Counted from the first letter of the stretch, positions 41,319 to 50,840 are shown. The stretch is DNA of 64,000 nt from Comamonadaceae bacterium (GCA_947476465.1 CANJQN010000001.1:124001-188000); one strand, 5' to 3'. Numbers and translations are program-made. Notes: generated from the letters alone by a model not told the origin.

Positions 41319-43133
41319 ATGGCCAGCAACAACAAGACCCTGCGTATCGGCGGCGCCTGCGCTTTCTGGGGCGACAGCAACCACGGCGTCGATCAGCTCA
41401 TTGAGCACGGCAACGCGGATGTGCTGGTGTTCGACTACCTGGCCGAGCTCACCCTTTCGATCATGGCCAGCGCCAAGAGCCGCAAGCCCGAGATGGGCTA
41501 CGCCACTGACTTCGTCAAAGCGGTCGGGCCCCACCTGAAGGCACTGGCCGAGCGGCGCACCGTGCTCCTGAGCAACGCTGGCGGGATGAACCCCCAAGCC
41601 TGCGCACAGGCGCTGCGCCAGGCGGCGCAGGCCGCCGGTGTACCCCTTCGCATCGCAGTGGTAGAGGGCGACGACCTTTTGCCGCAGCGCGACGCGGTGC
41701 GCGCGGCCGGCGTGCGTGAGGTGTTCTCCGACGCGCCGCTGCCCGAGGGGCTGACCAGCATGAATGCCTACCTGGGCGCCTTCCCCGTGGTGGAGGCGCT
41801 GCGCCGGGGCGCCGACGTGGTGATCACCGGCCGCTGCGTCGACAGTGCGCTGGCCCTGGCGGCGCTGATTCACCATTTCGGCTGGGGTCCGCAGGACTAC
41901 GACAAGCTGGCCGCGGGCAGCCTGATCGGCCACATTCTGGAGTGCACCACGCAGACCACCGGCGGCCTGTTCACCGACTGGTGGAAGGTGCCCGGGTGGG
42001 ACAACATGGGCTACCCCGTCGCCGAGTGCGAGGCCGACGGCAGCTTCGTGTTGAGCAAGCCCGAAGGCACCGGCGGACTGATCACGCCCTTAGTGGTGTC
42101 CGAGCAGATGCTGTATGAGGTGACGGATCCGGCCAACTACTTGTTGCCCGACGTGACCTGCGACCTGACGGCGGTAACCCTGGAGCAGGTGGGCACGAAC
42201 CGTGTGCGCATCCGCGGTGCGCGCGGGCGAGCGCCCACGCCGACCTACAAGGTCAGCGGCACCTGGCTGGACGGCTATCGCCTGTCGACCACCCTCACCT
42301 TTGTCGGCAACGACGCCATCGCCATGGGCCGCCGCGCGGTCGAGGCGATCGTGACGCGCACGCGCCGCCTGGTGATGCAAGCCGGCCTGGGCGACTTCAA
42401 ACGCGTGTGCATCGAAGTGCTGGGCAGCGAGGTGCCCTCCTTCGGCGCGAGCGCACGGGCCGATGCGCGCGAGGTGGTGGTGCGCTTGGCGGTCCACCAT
42501 GACAATGCCAAGGCGCTGGAGATCCTGTCGACCGAAGTGGCCCCCATGGGCATCGCCGGCGCGCCCGGCACCACGGGCTTCAGCGGGCGGCAAAAGCCCC
42601 AGGCACTGTTCCGTCTGTTCTCCTTCCTGTGGCCCAAGACGGGCTTGCCGGTCAGCGTCGTGATCGACCAGGAGCGTTACCCGGTCGAGATACCGTCAAG
42701 CGCCGCCGAGTTCGTGCCGCAAGAAGGGGCCCGATACAAGCACGCGCCGCTGCCGGCCGGCGAGCATGTCACCGTGCCGCTGTCGGCCATCGCCATCGCG
42801 CGCAGCGGCGACAAGGGCGACCGCGCCCACCTGGCGGTCATCGCGCGCCAGCCACGCTTTGCCGCCCTGATCGGCGCGCAACTGACCGAAGCGGCCGTCA
42901 AGTCGTGGTTCAGCCACCTGGCCGATGGCGCTGTGCACCGCCATGAGGTACCGGGTATCCACGCGTACAACTTCGTGCTGGACGAAGCCCTGGGCGGCGG
43001 TGGCGCGGCCTCGCTGCGCAACGACCCGCTGGGCAAGACCTTCAGCCAGATCGTGCTGGCGCACCCCGTGAGCATTCCCAAGGCCTGGCTGGCGGACACG
43101 GACCCTGGCTTCCGGGGCACGATCGCGTCCTGA
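41319..43133 (+). CDS. AtuA-like (DUF1446) protein with C-terminal AtuA-like domain
   Basis: A 604-residue protein. Residues about 8-450 are the acyclic-terpene-utilisation AtuA/DUF1446 domain (RIGGACAFWGDSN, DVLVFDYLAELTLSIMA, LLSNAGGMNPQ, VITGRCVDSALALA). The last 110 residues form the small AtuA-like ferredoxin-fold domain (AIARSGDKGDRAHLAVIAR). AtuA is needed for citronellol/geraniol degradation in Pseudomonas, but its reaction is not established. The start at 41319 has AAGGA seven bases upstream; a TTG at 41253 lies inside the promoter. Other atu-type genes (carboxylase, hydratase) in the window make an isoprenoid or branched acid plausible, without proof. Confidence 0.9.
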   Translation: MASNNKTLRIGGACAFWGDSNHGVDQLIEHGNADVLVFDYLAELTLSIMASAKSRKPEMGYATDFVKAVGPHLKALAERRTVLLSNAGGMNPQACAQALRQAAQAAGVPLRIAVVEGDDLLPQRDAVRAAGVREVFSDAPLPEGLTSMNAYLGAFPVVEALRRGADVVITGRCVDSALALAALIHHFGWGPQDYDKLAAGSLIGHILECTTQTTGGLFTDWWKVPGWDNMGYPVAECEADGSFVLSKPEGTGGLITPLVVSEQMLYEVTDPANYLLPDVTCDLTAVTLEQVGTNRVRIRGARGRAPTPTYKVSGTWLDGYRLSTTLTFVGNDAIAMGRRAVEAIVTRTRRLVMQAGLGDFKRVCIEVLGSEVPSFGASARADAREVVVRLAVHHDNAKALEILSTEVAPMGIAGAPGTTGFSGRQKPQALFRLFSFLWPKTGLPVSVVIDQERYPVEIPSSAAEFVPQEGARYKHAPLPAGEHVTVPLSAIAIARSGDKGDRAHLAVIARQPRFAALIGAQLTEAAVKSWFSHLADGAVHRHEVPGIHAYNFVLDEALGGGGAASLRNDPLGKTFSQIVLAHPVSIPKAWLADTDPGFRGTIAS

Positions 43134-43165
43134 GGCGCGAGGTCACGCCGCCACGGCCACGCGAC

Positions 43166-44341
43166 TCACCAGCACGCGTCCAACAGCTGCGCCAGTTCGG
43201 CGCCGCCTTGCACCGGCCGCGGATTGCGCTGCAAGAAAAAGTCGGCCTGCGCCTGCGCCACCACCGCCGGGATGTCCTCGCGCACAAGACCCGTCTCGCG
43301 CAGACGGCGCGGCAGCGGCAGCTGCGCCAGCAGCGCCTCGACGGCCGCGATCGCCTCCAGCGGATCGTTGGCGCAAGCCGCGCCCCCGCAGGTCGGCAGG
43401 CTGGCGGCGAGCTTCCAAAGCCGCTCGCCGGTGTGGCTGCCATTGAAGCGCAGGGTATGGGGCAGCACGATGGCGTTGACAATGCCGTTGGCGACACCGC
43501 AGCGCGGCCCGATGGCATGCCCCAGCACCGAAGCGAGCCCGCCGCCGGTGAAATCGGTGCCCTGTCCGGTGAGGATGGCGGCCAGCACCAGCTCGCCGCG
43601 CAGGCCCGCGTCGTCGGACATTGCCTCCAAGCGCGGCAGCCCACGGGCCAGCAGCCGCACGGCGTGCATCAGCAAGGCATCGGACAGCGGGTCGCCCTGG
43701 GCCGACTCCAGTCCTTCCACTGCCATCGCCAGCGCGTTCAAGCCAGCGCTGCGCAGCAGCGACACGGGCGCCGACGCCAGCAGGTCGGCGTCGATGAACA
43801 CGGCCTGGGCGCGGGTCTTGGGATCGAACAGCGCCAGCCGCTCACCCGTGGCCAGGTCGTGCACGGCGCTGCCAGCCTTGACGCACGCGGTGGTCGGCGT
43901 GGTGGGCAGCACGAACTGCGGCAGCTTGGGCGCGAGCAGGCGCGGGCTGGTCACTCGGCCCTGCGCGTCCGCGCGGGTGCACAGCGCGCGCACGGGTTGG
44001 CCCTCGGCGGCCACAATGGCGGCCGCGCGCGCGGTGACAATCGCCGAGCCGCCGCCCAGTGCGACAACCGCGTCGGCGCCGCACTCCTGCAGCACGCGCG
44101 CGCCCGCCTCCACGCTATGCAGCGGACTGTGCTCGCGCACGCCGCAGAAGGTGGCGGCCAGCCGCTCGCCGAGGGCACCGGCCACGCGCTCGAGCCCGCC
44201 ACCGGAGCGGGCCATCGAAGCGCCGCAAAAGACCACCGCGCGCCGGCAGCCCAGGCGGTCGAGCTCGCGGGGAAGCTCGGCCAGTGCGCTGCCGCCATGG
44301 TGCAGGCGCAACGGCGGCGTGTGGTGCTGGAAATCCTTCAT
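43166..44341 (-). CDS. Iron-containing alcohol dehydrogenase / maleylacetate reductase family protein
   Basis: A 391-residue group III dehydrogenase. The N-terminal NAD-binding part is ALGGGSAIVTARAAA and LPTTPTTACVKAGSAV. In iron-ADHs the metal is held by Asp and three His. Here GxDALxHA reads GLNALAMA, LGHAIG keeps one His, and the later PHG position reads ANG. Maleylacetate reductases also lack several metal ligands, so that assignment or a related metal-free reductase is preferred. The start is taken at MKDFQHH. It is 28 nt downstream of the nitronate monooxygenase gene. Confidence 0.82.
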   Translation of the reverse strand: MKDFQHHTPPLRLHHGGSALAELPRELDRLGCRRAVVFCGASMARSGGGLERVAGALGERLAATFCGVREHSPLHSVEAGARVLQECGADAVVALGGGSAIVTARAAAIVAAEGQPVRALCTRADAQGRVTSPRLLAPKLPQFVLPTTPTTACVKAGSAVHDLATGERLALFDPKTRAQAVFIDADLLASAPVSLLRSAGLNALAMAVEGLESAQGDPLSDALLMHAVRLLARGLPRLEAMSDDAGLRGELVLAAILTGQGTDFTGGGLASVLGHAIGPRCGVANGIVNAIVLPHTLRFNGSHTGERLWKLAASLPTCGGAACANDPLEAIAAVEALLAQLPLPRRLRETGLVREDIPAVVAQAQADFFLQRNPRPVQGGAELAQLLDACW

Positions 44342-44369
44342 GTCACCCGCGAGTGTGACGCCAGGCCTG

Positions 44370-45488
44370 TCACGCCAGGCCGGTCTTCTCTGGCAACTTC
44401 TCCATCGTGTCGGCAAATTCCTCGAGGATGTCGTAGATCACCTGCTTGACCGAGCTTTCCTGGTTGATGCGACCGACGATCTGGCCGACCGGGCAGGTCA
44501 TGTAGTCAAGTGCCCGCGCCCGGTCGATGCGCAGGCGCGCCTCGACGTTGAGCACGCTTTGCCAGGGCATCGCAAGCGTCTTGGGCGCATCGGGCCGCAC
44601 CCAGGCTTCGGTGTACTTGCTGCGCAGCATGCGGCCGGGCTTGCCGGTCTTGGAGCGGGTCTGCACCGCGTCATCCGACTTGGCCTTGTACAGCAGCTGC
44701 TTCATGTCTTCGGTGAGGTCGCTCTCGCGCGTGCCATGCCAGATGGAGCCGCACCAGATGCCGTGCGCACCCAGCGCGAACGCAGCCGCCATCTGCCGGC
44801 CCCGGCCAATGCCACCGGCCGCCAGCACCGGCATGGGCGCCACGGCGTCCACGACTTCAGGCCACAAGATCATCGAGCTGACCACGCCGGTATGCCCGGC
44901 GGCCTCGGTGCCTTGGGCGATCACCAGGTCCAGGCCGGCGGCCTTGTGCTTGAGGGCGTGTTCGACCTTGCCGGTCATGGCGCCCACCTTGATGCCACGG
45001 GCGTGCAGACGTTCCAGGATGTGTGGCGGCGGCGAGCCCAATGCACTGACCAACAGCTTGACATTCGGGTGGCGCAGCGCCACGTCGAGCAGCTCGCCGG
45101 CGAACTCCGGCGTCATGTGCAGACGACTGAGCTCGGCGGCGAGCAATGCATCGCGCTCCTGAGCGGGCAGCTGCGCCACGCCACCGGCGTCGAGCATGTC
45201 GCTTTGCCATTTCACGTGCGCCGGCGGCAAATTGGCGATGTCCAGCGCGCCCTCGCCCACCGTCTCGTACTTCTGCGGCAGCAGCAGGTTCACCCCATAG
45301 GGTTTGTCGCCCACCTGCTCGTCGATCCACTTGAGCTCCCACTCGAGCTGCTCGGGCGTGTAATAGGCCGTGCCCAGGCAGCCAAGGCCACCAGCGCGGG
45401 TGATCTCGGCCACCACGTTGCGGCAATGCGAGAAACCAAAGACCGGAATCTCGATGCCGAACATCTGGCACATGGGGTTATTCGTCAT
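44370..45488 (-). CDS. Nitronate monooxygenase family FMN protein
   Basis: A 372-residue TIM-barrel flavoprotein. Markers are PVFGFSHCRNVVAEITRAGGLGCLGTAYYTPEQL, LVIAQGTEAAGHTG (FMN-binding with His), PVLAAGGIGRGRQMAAAFALGA and a C-terminal tail of about 80 residues. The family oxidises nitronates or acts as an enoyl reductase or quinone reductase; the substrate is unknown. It is divergent from the CoA-transferase gene across a promoter with a palindromic operator. Confidence 0.88.
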   Translation of the reverse strand: MTNNPMCQMFGIEIPVFGFSHCRNVVAEITRAGGLGCLGTAYYTPEQLEWELKWIDEQVGDKPYGVNLLLPQKYETVGEGALDIANLPPAHVKWQSDMLDAGGVAQLPAQERDALLAAELSRLHMTPEFAGELLDVALRHPNVKLLVSALGSPPPHILERLHARGIKVGAMTGKVEHALKHKAAGLDLVIAQGTEAAGHTGVVSSMILWPEVVDAVAPMPVLAAGGIGRGRQMAAAFALGAHGIWCGSIWHGTRESDLTEDMKQLLYKAKSDDAVQTRSKTGKPGRMLRSKYTEAWVRPDAPKTLAMPWQSVLNVEARLRIDRARALDYMTCPVGQIVGRINQESSVKQVIYDILEEFADTMEKLPEKTGLA

Positions 45489-45539
45489 GCTTGCTCCTTG
45501 ATGGTTTACGCGGGCCGAGCGGCGTCAACCCGGCTACAA

Positions 45540-45555
45540 GTACCTATAATGGTAC
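45540..45555. promoter_or_regulatory. Operator candidate GTACC-TATAAT-GGTAC over a perfect -10 box
   Basis: A perfect inverted repeat whose 6-nt spacer is a consensus TATAAT, oriented towards the CoA-transferase start 46 nt downstream of the site. The same geometry (GTACS-[-10]-SGTAC) occurs at 4987-5002. The -35 region is poor (GCGTCA at 45522-45527). Confidence 0.6.
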
Positions 45556-45601
45556 ATTAAGAGAACACGCCCCCAAAACGGATAGCCTTTCACGCGAGCG
45601 C

Positions 45602-46834
45602 ATGGCCAATCAAGAACCACTCACGGGCCCCCTGGCCGGACTGAAGGTCCTCGATCTCACTGCGGTGCTGATGGGCCCGTCGGCCACCCAGATGCTGGCC
45701 GACCTTGGCGCCGACGTCATCAAGGTAGAGACCGACGACGGCGACGCCACTCGCAAGATCGGGCCCAACGGCGATGAGCGCATGGGTCCCATTTACCTGG
45801 GCCTGAACCGCAACAAGCGTTCCATTGTCCTGAACCTGCGCGAGCCCGAGGGCCGCGAGGCCTTCCTGCGGCTGGCGCGCAAGGCCGACGTGCTCACCAC
45901 CAACGTGCGGCCCAAGGGCATGGAGCGGCTGCGCCTGGCCTACTCGGACGTAGCCGAGGTCAACCCCCGCATCGTCTACGCCAGCCTGGTGGGGTTCTCG
46001 CAGCGCGGGCGCTACGCCCGCTCGCCGGCCTTCGACGACCTGATCCAGGCGGCCACCGCCCTGCCCTGGGCCGTGGCCGCCAACACCGACGACCAGCCGC
46101 ATTACGTTCCGGTGAACATCGCCGACCGGTCGGTGGGCTTGTATGCCTTCGGCGTCGTGCTGGCGGCGCTGTACAGCCGCGACCGCACCGGCAAGGGGCA
46201 ACAGGTCGACGTGCCGATGTTCGAGACCATGGTTCCGTACGTGCTCGGCGATCATCTCTATGGGCACAAGTTCGTCCCCGCGCAGGGGGACTTCGGCTAC
46301 CCGCGCCTGCTAGCCCGATCGCGCAAGCCCTATCGCACCCAGGACGCCTGGGTGTGCTGCGCGATCTACCACGACCACCACTGGAAGGCCTTCCTGGAGG
46401 TGATCGGCATGCCGCACCTGTGGAACACCGATCCCCGGCTGGCCACCATGACCACCCGCACCGTGCACGCCGAGGAACTGAGCACCTTCGTGGGTGAACA
46501 ACTGGCGTTACGCACCACCGCGCAGTGGCAGGAAGCACTGGCCATCGCCGATATTCCGGTGTTTCCGATGAACAGCTTCGAGAGTCTGCTGGAAGACCCG
46601 CACCTCAAGGACATCGGCTTTTTCTCCGAGGTGGAGCATCCGCAGCTGGGCACCATCCGCGAGATGGCCGTTCCCAGCGAATGGCATGGCACGCCGCCCA
46701 GCCATTACCGCCCGCCACCTGCGCTGGGCGAACACAGCCGGGAGATCCTGCGCGAGGCCGGCTATGAAGACGGTGAGATCGACCGCATGCTCGAGACGGG
46801 CATCACGCGCGACGCTGGCGCCGCAGGCGCCTGA
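45602..46834 (+). CDS. Family III (CaiB/BaiF) CoA-transferase
   Basis: A 410-residue protein. The N-terminus GLKVLDLTAVLMGPSATQMLADLGADVIKVE and the catalytic strand SPAFDDLIQAATAL (nucleophilic Asp145, equivalent to Asp169 of formyl-CoA transferase) identify the family. It moves CoA from a donor thioester to an acid. The start at 45602 was preferred because longer versions extend over the promoter. It converges with the DUF6285-like gene, 36 nt apart. Confidence 0.93.
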   Translation: MANQEPLTGPLAGLKVLDLTAVLMGPSATQMLADLGADVIKVETDDGDATRKIGPNGDERMGPIYLGLNRNKRSIVLNLREPEGREAFLRLARKADVLTTNVRPKGMERLRLAYSDVAEVNPRIVYASLVGFSQRGRYARSPAFDDLIQAATALPWAVAANTDDQPHYVPVNIADRSVGLYAFGVVLAALYSRDRTGKGQQVDVPMFETMVPYVLGDHLYGHKFVPAQGDFGYPRLLARSRKPYRTQDAWVCCAIYHDHHWKAFLEVIGMPHLWNTDPRLATMTTRTVHAEELSTFVGEQLALRTTAQWQEALAIADIPVFPMNSFESLLEDPHLKDIGFFSEVEHPQLGTIREMAVPSEWHGTPPSHYRPPPALGEHSREILREAGYEDGEIDRMLETGITRDAGAAGA

Positions 46835-46870
46835 GGCGTGCCGGGTCCCGTCAGGCGAGGCCCTCTCTTT

Positions 46871-47401
46871 CTAAGACGCCGCCATGGCCTTGTCGATCGG
46901 CGGCACGGCAGCCGGGTCGGGCTCCCAACCTTGCGGCAGGAACCACGCGCGTTGCATGTCCAGCAGGCGCTTGGATGCGCCGAGCACGCGCGACTCGATT
47001 CGCCCACAGGCCTGCGCGTCGACCGCCGCGGCGGTTCGCAGCAAGGCCGTGAGCACACCCCCGAGTTCCTGCGCGGCCGACTGCAAACCGGACGGCCTGG
47101 CGCCGGCATCGTCCAGCAGGGCCTGCGCTGGCCGCACAGCGGCGGCCAGCGCCTGCGCCACAGCGGGCGACACGGCGCGCGCATCGTCCATCGAGGCCTT
47201 CGCCAAATCGAGGTAGTGGGCCAGCTCAAACCGGTTTCGTTGCTGCGCGTAATCGAGCCGCTGCTCGAAGAACCGGAGGTATTTTGCAACGAGGGTGGCT
47301 TGCTCCCGGGCCAGCGGGTGTGAAGCGTCGATGGCGTCCAGCACCACCTCCTCCATGGCCTTGGCTGCAGCCCGCAGCGCATTGAGACTGTGATCGGCCA
47401 T
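46871..47401 (-). CDS. DUF6285-like helical protein (LvaB-like partner)
   Basis: A 176-residue all-helical protein (LNALRAAAKAMEEVVLDAI at the start, then ATLVAKYLRFFEQRLDYA). It lies directly after the APH kinase gene (TGATG overlap of stop and start). It resembles the C-terminal tail of the fused kinase at 5031, where YLLDQLRDVIVPAL and RVVKYLQQVDRYAQ occupy the same places. In the Lva pathway a small partner (LvaB) is needed by the kinase LvaA. This gene is the unfused counterpart (inference). Confidence 0.7.
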   Translation of the reverse strand: MADHSLNALRAAAKAMEEVVLDAIDASHPLAREQATLVAKYLRFFEQRLDYAQQRNRFELAHYLDLAKASMDDARAVSPAVAQALAAAVRPAQALLDDAGARPSGLQSAAQELGGVLTALLRTAAAVDAQACGRIESRVLGASKRLLDMQRAWFLPQGWEPDPAAVPPIDKAMAAS

Positions 47402-48660
47402 CAGCGCACCTCCGTCAAAATGGCCTGCAGGTCGCTGGCCAGTTGGTACACGACGCCTTCGATCCAGGTGAGCAACACATCCTGGTGCGAGCGCCCCAGC
47501 CGCGCCACGCGGTAGGCCGTTCCCAGGGACGATGCGATCAGCTGGTAGCCGTTCAGCACGCGGTAGTAGCGCAGTCGCTGCGGGTCGATCATCAGGCCCG
47601 ACACCTTCTGGTATTTCTCGTAAAACTCGTCCAGCGGCACCAGGCCCGACACCATCAGTGTCTTGCCGTCTTCGGCGTAGTTGCCGAACAGCGGCAGCGT
47701 GATCCAGGCCAGATCGCGGTGCCGGTCGCCAAGATAGCCGCGCTCCCAGTCAAGCCAGGCCGTGATCCGGCCGCTGTCCTCGTCGAACAGGAAATTGCCG
47801 GCGCGGTAATCACCGTGCAATACGCTCACCGTGTCCAGCACAGGGAGGTTGCGCTCGAGCCAGTGGGCCGCCACTTCCATCAGTGGCATCTCTTCGCCGC
47901 GGTCTTCCTCCCAGATCCGGCGCGCCCGATTGAGCTGCCACAGGGCGGTGTCGGTCGTCCCGACCCGGGGCACGTCGAACGCGCTGAAGTCCTTGCCGCG
48001 AATATCGAAGGTGTGGATCTTGGCGAGGTGCTCGATGAACTGCGGCGCCAGCAATCCTTCCAGGCGCGGCCCGAACTTGCTGCCGACACCGCCAACCCGC
48101 CCTTCCACCGCGCGCGGCTTCGTGACGCCCGAGGCGAAGGAGTAGATCAGCGAGGGCTCGGGAAACCATCGTCCGTCGGTGTCCACCCAGTACACCCGCG
48201 GCAGAGACAGCGTGTCGCCCAGGGCGGTCAGCAACTGCATCTCGCGCGTGCGGCTCGTGGCGCTGAGCGACTCTTGCGGCTCCATGCGGATCACCAGCTT
48301 GGTCTGGGTGCGCGCGGCGAGCTGCGGATCTTGCCAATCGAGCACGAAGGTCAGCTGGATCTTGGATCCGCCACCAGTCATCCAGCGCAGGTCGCTGACC
48401 TCGAAGGCGCCTTGCACGTGGTCCCGCAGGAAGCGGTCCAGGCACTGCGCGAAATCCGCGAGCGTGGTCTCCTTGCGGCGCGGCAGCAGGCGCTGGCGCA
48501 GCTTGCGTGTCAGCAGGGCGTCGAACTCGCGCTCGGTCGGATAGCGGGCGCGCATCGTCTCGATGAACGCTTGCGTGGGCGCGTCGCGCAGCGCGTGCCC
48601 GACACCGCGGACTTCGGCCAGAAAAGCGACCCCGGGGTCGCCCGGTGCGGCGGTGGTCAT
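47401..48660 (-). CDS. APH-type phosphotransferase (LvaA-like kinase)
   Basis: A 419-residue kinase-fold protein. Brenner's motif is VSVLHGDYRAGNFLF (His-Gly-Asp...Asn) and the metal motif is ITAWLDWERGYLGDRHRDLAWITLPLF. An N-terminal region of about 90 residues precedes the kinase lobe. It is probably a small-molecule (acyl-CoA hydroxyl) kinase rather than an antibiotic kinase, given its DUF6285-like and AttH-like neighbours, which repeat the module at 5031-7351. It lies 13 nt after the AttH-like gene. Confidence 0.85.
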   Translation of the reverse strand: MTTAAPGDPGVAFLAEVRGVGHALRDAPTQAFIETMRARYPTEREFDALLTRKLRQRLLPRRKETTLADFAQCLDRFLRDHVQGAFEVSDLRWMTGGGSKIQLTFVLDWQDPQLAARTQTKLVIRMEPQESLSATSRTREMQLLTALGDTLSLPRVYWVDTDGRWFPEPSLIYSFASGVTKPRAVEGRVGGVGSKFGPRLEGLLAPQFIEHLAKIHTFDIRGKDFSAFDVPRVGTTDTALWQLNRARRIWEEDRGEEMPLMEVAAHWLERNLPVLDTVSVLHGDYRAGNFLFDEDSGRITAWLDWERGYLGDRHRDLAWITLPLFGNYAEDGKTLMVSGLVPLDEFYEKYQKVSGLMIDPQRLRYYRVLNGYQLIASSLGTAYRVARLGRSHQDVLLTWIEGVVYQLASDLQAILTEVR

Positions 48661-48673
48661 GATCTGGCCCCGC

Positions 48674-49678
48674 TCAGCCGGTGGTGATCGAGGCCGGCCA
48701 GGCCGACGCCCTGCGCCCCCGCAGCCGGGTGAGCGTCTTGATCGGTAGCACTTCCATCACCACGCCATACCCGACCCGCTCGCCCATCGTCCAACGCATC
48801 AGCGCCGTGTAGCAGGTGGTGGCGTAAATGTTCCAGGGCGCACCCACGTCGGCCGTGGCGTTGAGCGTGAACACCTTGCCGCGCACATCGGTCAGCGTCA
48901 TGTGCATGGAGGTCACTGTCACACCCAGCCGCACACTGGTGATGTCCATCGACACAACGCCGTACTGGACGCCGTTTTCCAGCACGTAGCCGTGCGCCAG
49001 CTTCTGGTCGCGTCCGCTGGGCGCTTCCATGTCAATGGACACGATGAGGTGGAAAGCCAGGTTTTCGTCGAACTGGGCCGAGATCGAATCCATCGCCGGC
49101 AGGTCGTGCTCGCCGCGCTCGCCCCAGCTGTGGTCCATGCGCTCCAGCGAATCGACCTTGTATTCCGTGCCACGCACCTTGACCGTGCCGCGCACCCGGC
49201 CGGTCATGTCGAAGTGGCCGTTCCAGGCCCGCGACAGGCCCGACTTGGCCATCTTTTCATCATGGGTTCCCACGGCATGGGGCGTGTGCTTGATGTCATG
49301 CACGTCGAACGGATCCATGATTCCGTTCCAGTCGACGTGGATCTCGGTGTCGTCGAAGCCGACATAGTCGATGCGAAACTCGCGCGGCGGCACCACCGCC
49401 TTGATCTTCAGGCCCGAAGGCGAGTCGATGTCGGAAAAGCGCTTGGGCGCCGGCAGGTGAACCTGGCTGTCCACATACAGCAGCTCGGCACGGTTGTCGG
49501 TCAGCGTGCCAAAGACATAAATCTCGTTGAGCATCACGCCCAGGGTCGGGCGCGCGGCCACGTACACCATCACCAGAATGTGCTCCTCGGGGATGGCAAT
49601 CGGGAAGATGTAGGTCTCGGCCCATCGGTAGTCGGCTCCGGGCGGGGTGTGGTATTCGACGTCGCTTGCAGTGATCAT
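48674..49678 (-). CDS. AttH/lipocalin-like protein (DUF7064/DUF7065-type)
   Basis: A 334-residue soluble protein. The diagnostic centre HFDMTGRVRGTVKV and DSLERMDHSWGERGEHD is shared with the protein at 6416. Two beta-rich halves are expected. The function is unknown. It is the first gene of the three-gene kinase module, divergent from the LysR gene, which likely controls it. Confidence 0.75.
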   Translation of the reverse strand: MITASDVEYHTPPGADYRWAETYIFPIAIPEEHILVMVYVAARPTLGVMLNEIYVFGTLTDNRAELLYVDSQVHLPAPKRFSDIDSPSGLKIKAVVPPREFRIDYVGFDDTEIHVDWNGIMDPFDVHDIKHTPHAVGTHDEKMAKSGLSRAWNGHFDMTGRVRGTVKVRGTEYKVDSLERMDHSWGERGEHDLPAMDSISAQFDENLAFHLIVSIDMEAPSGRDQKLAHGYVLENGVQYGVVSMDITSVRLGVTVTSMHMTLTDVRGKVFTLNATADVGAPWNIYATTCYTALMRWTMGERVGYGVVMEVLPIKTLTRLRGRRASAWPASITTG

Positions 49679-49813
49679 CGTGTCTCCGATCGTTGTGGTT
49701 TGGCGCCATCTCCATGGCGAACCTGCGAGAATTTACCGGCAACCATGTCATCGCGGAAGTGATTTCTTTCGCCACTGCCTTGCCTTTTCCTCATACCTCT
49801 CGCAAGCCAGCCC

Positions 49814-50776
49814 ATGCAACCGCGCAGCCTCAAGATCGCTTCCACCCACATCAAGACGCGCCATCTCCAGCTGATGACGCAGCTGATGCGAGACGGCTCG
49901 CTGGTCCATGCCGCGCAGGCCCTGGGCATGAGCCAGTCGGCCGCATCGAAGCTGCTGACCAACCTGGAGCGCGATGTCGGCGTGTCGCTGTTCGTGCGCC
50001 ATGCGCGCGGCGTCGTGCCCACCCCCTACGGCGAGATCCTCACCCGGCGCGCGGCCGCGGCGCTGGCTGAGATCGCGCGGGCCGCCGAAGAGATGGAAGA
50101 CGTGCGGCGCGGCGCGCGGGTGCCGCTTTCCATCGGAAGCCTGCTCAGTCCCAGCTCGACCTACCTGCCTGCCGCGCTCCTGCAGCTGGCGCGGGAAGCG
50201 CCCGAGATCCTTCTTCAGGTTCACACCGACACCAGTCGCGCGCTGGTCGAGGGCCTCATGGACGCGCGATTCGACCTGGTGCTGGCACGCGTGCGCGATG
50301 CCTCGCTGGAGCCAGAGCTGCTCTTCGAGCCGGTCGTTGCCGAACCCATCTGCGTGATCGTGCGATCAGGTCACCCGCTGGCACGCAAGCGCAAACTCAA
50401 GCTGGCCGACCTCGTCGATCAGCCATGGATCCTGCCGCCCGCGGGCGCCGACCTTCGCGCCCGTATGGACGCCTTGTGCATCCAGCAGGGGCTCCCCCTG
50501 CTGACCAGCCTGATGGAAACGCTGTCCGCGCCGGTCATGCTCAGTACGGTACGCATGAGCAACGCCCTCGTTCTTCTGCCCGAGGAGTTCGCCCGCCCCT
50601 ACTGCGCCACCGGTTGGCTGGCCGTGCTGAACATCGATCTCGGCGTGCGGTCGGAAATCTTCGGGGTGATCACCCGCCGGAACCGGCAAGCATCGCCGCA
50701 GGTAAACCGGGCTTTGGACATCTTTCGACAGGCGGCCCGTGACGTGTATGGGCGGACGCTCGCCGCTGTGGTCTGA
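49814..50776 (+). CDS. LysR-family transcriptional regulator
   Basis: A 320-residue protein. The N-terminal winged helix-turn-helix (TRHLQLMTQLMRDGSLVHAAQALGMSQSAASKLLTNLERDVG) is followed by a LysR substrate domain (VPLSIGSLLSPSSTYLPAALLQLAREAPEI). It is divergent from the kinase module across 135 nt, the usual geometry for a LysR regulator and its target operon. Confidence 0.92.
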   Translation: MQPRSLKIASTHIKTRHLQLMTQLMRDGSLVHAAQALGMSQSAASKLLTNLERDVGVSLFVRHARGVVPTPYGEILTRRAAAALAEIARAAEEMEDVRRGARVPLSIGSLLSPSSTYLPAALLQLAREAPEILLQVHTDTSRALVEGLMDARFDLVLARVRDASLEPELLFEPVVAEPICVIVRSGHPLARKRKLKLADLVDQPWILPPAGADLRARMDALCIQQGLPLLTSLMETLSAPVMLSTVRMSNALVLLPEEFARPYCATGWLAVLNIDLGVRSEIFGVITRRNRQASPQVNRALDIFRQAARDVYGRTLAAVV

Positions 50777-50840
50777 GTCACCTCGGGACAGGCAAACAGG
50801 CGCTGGCGGATAACCCTGCAGACCTACAATCCATCCACCG

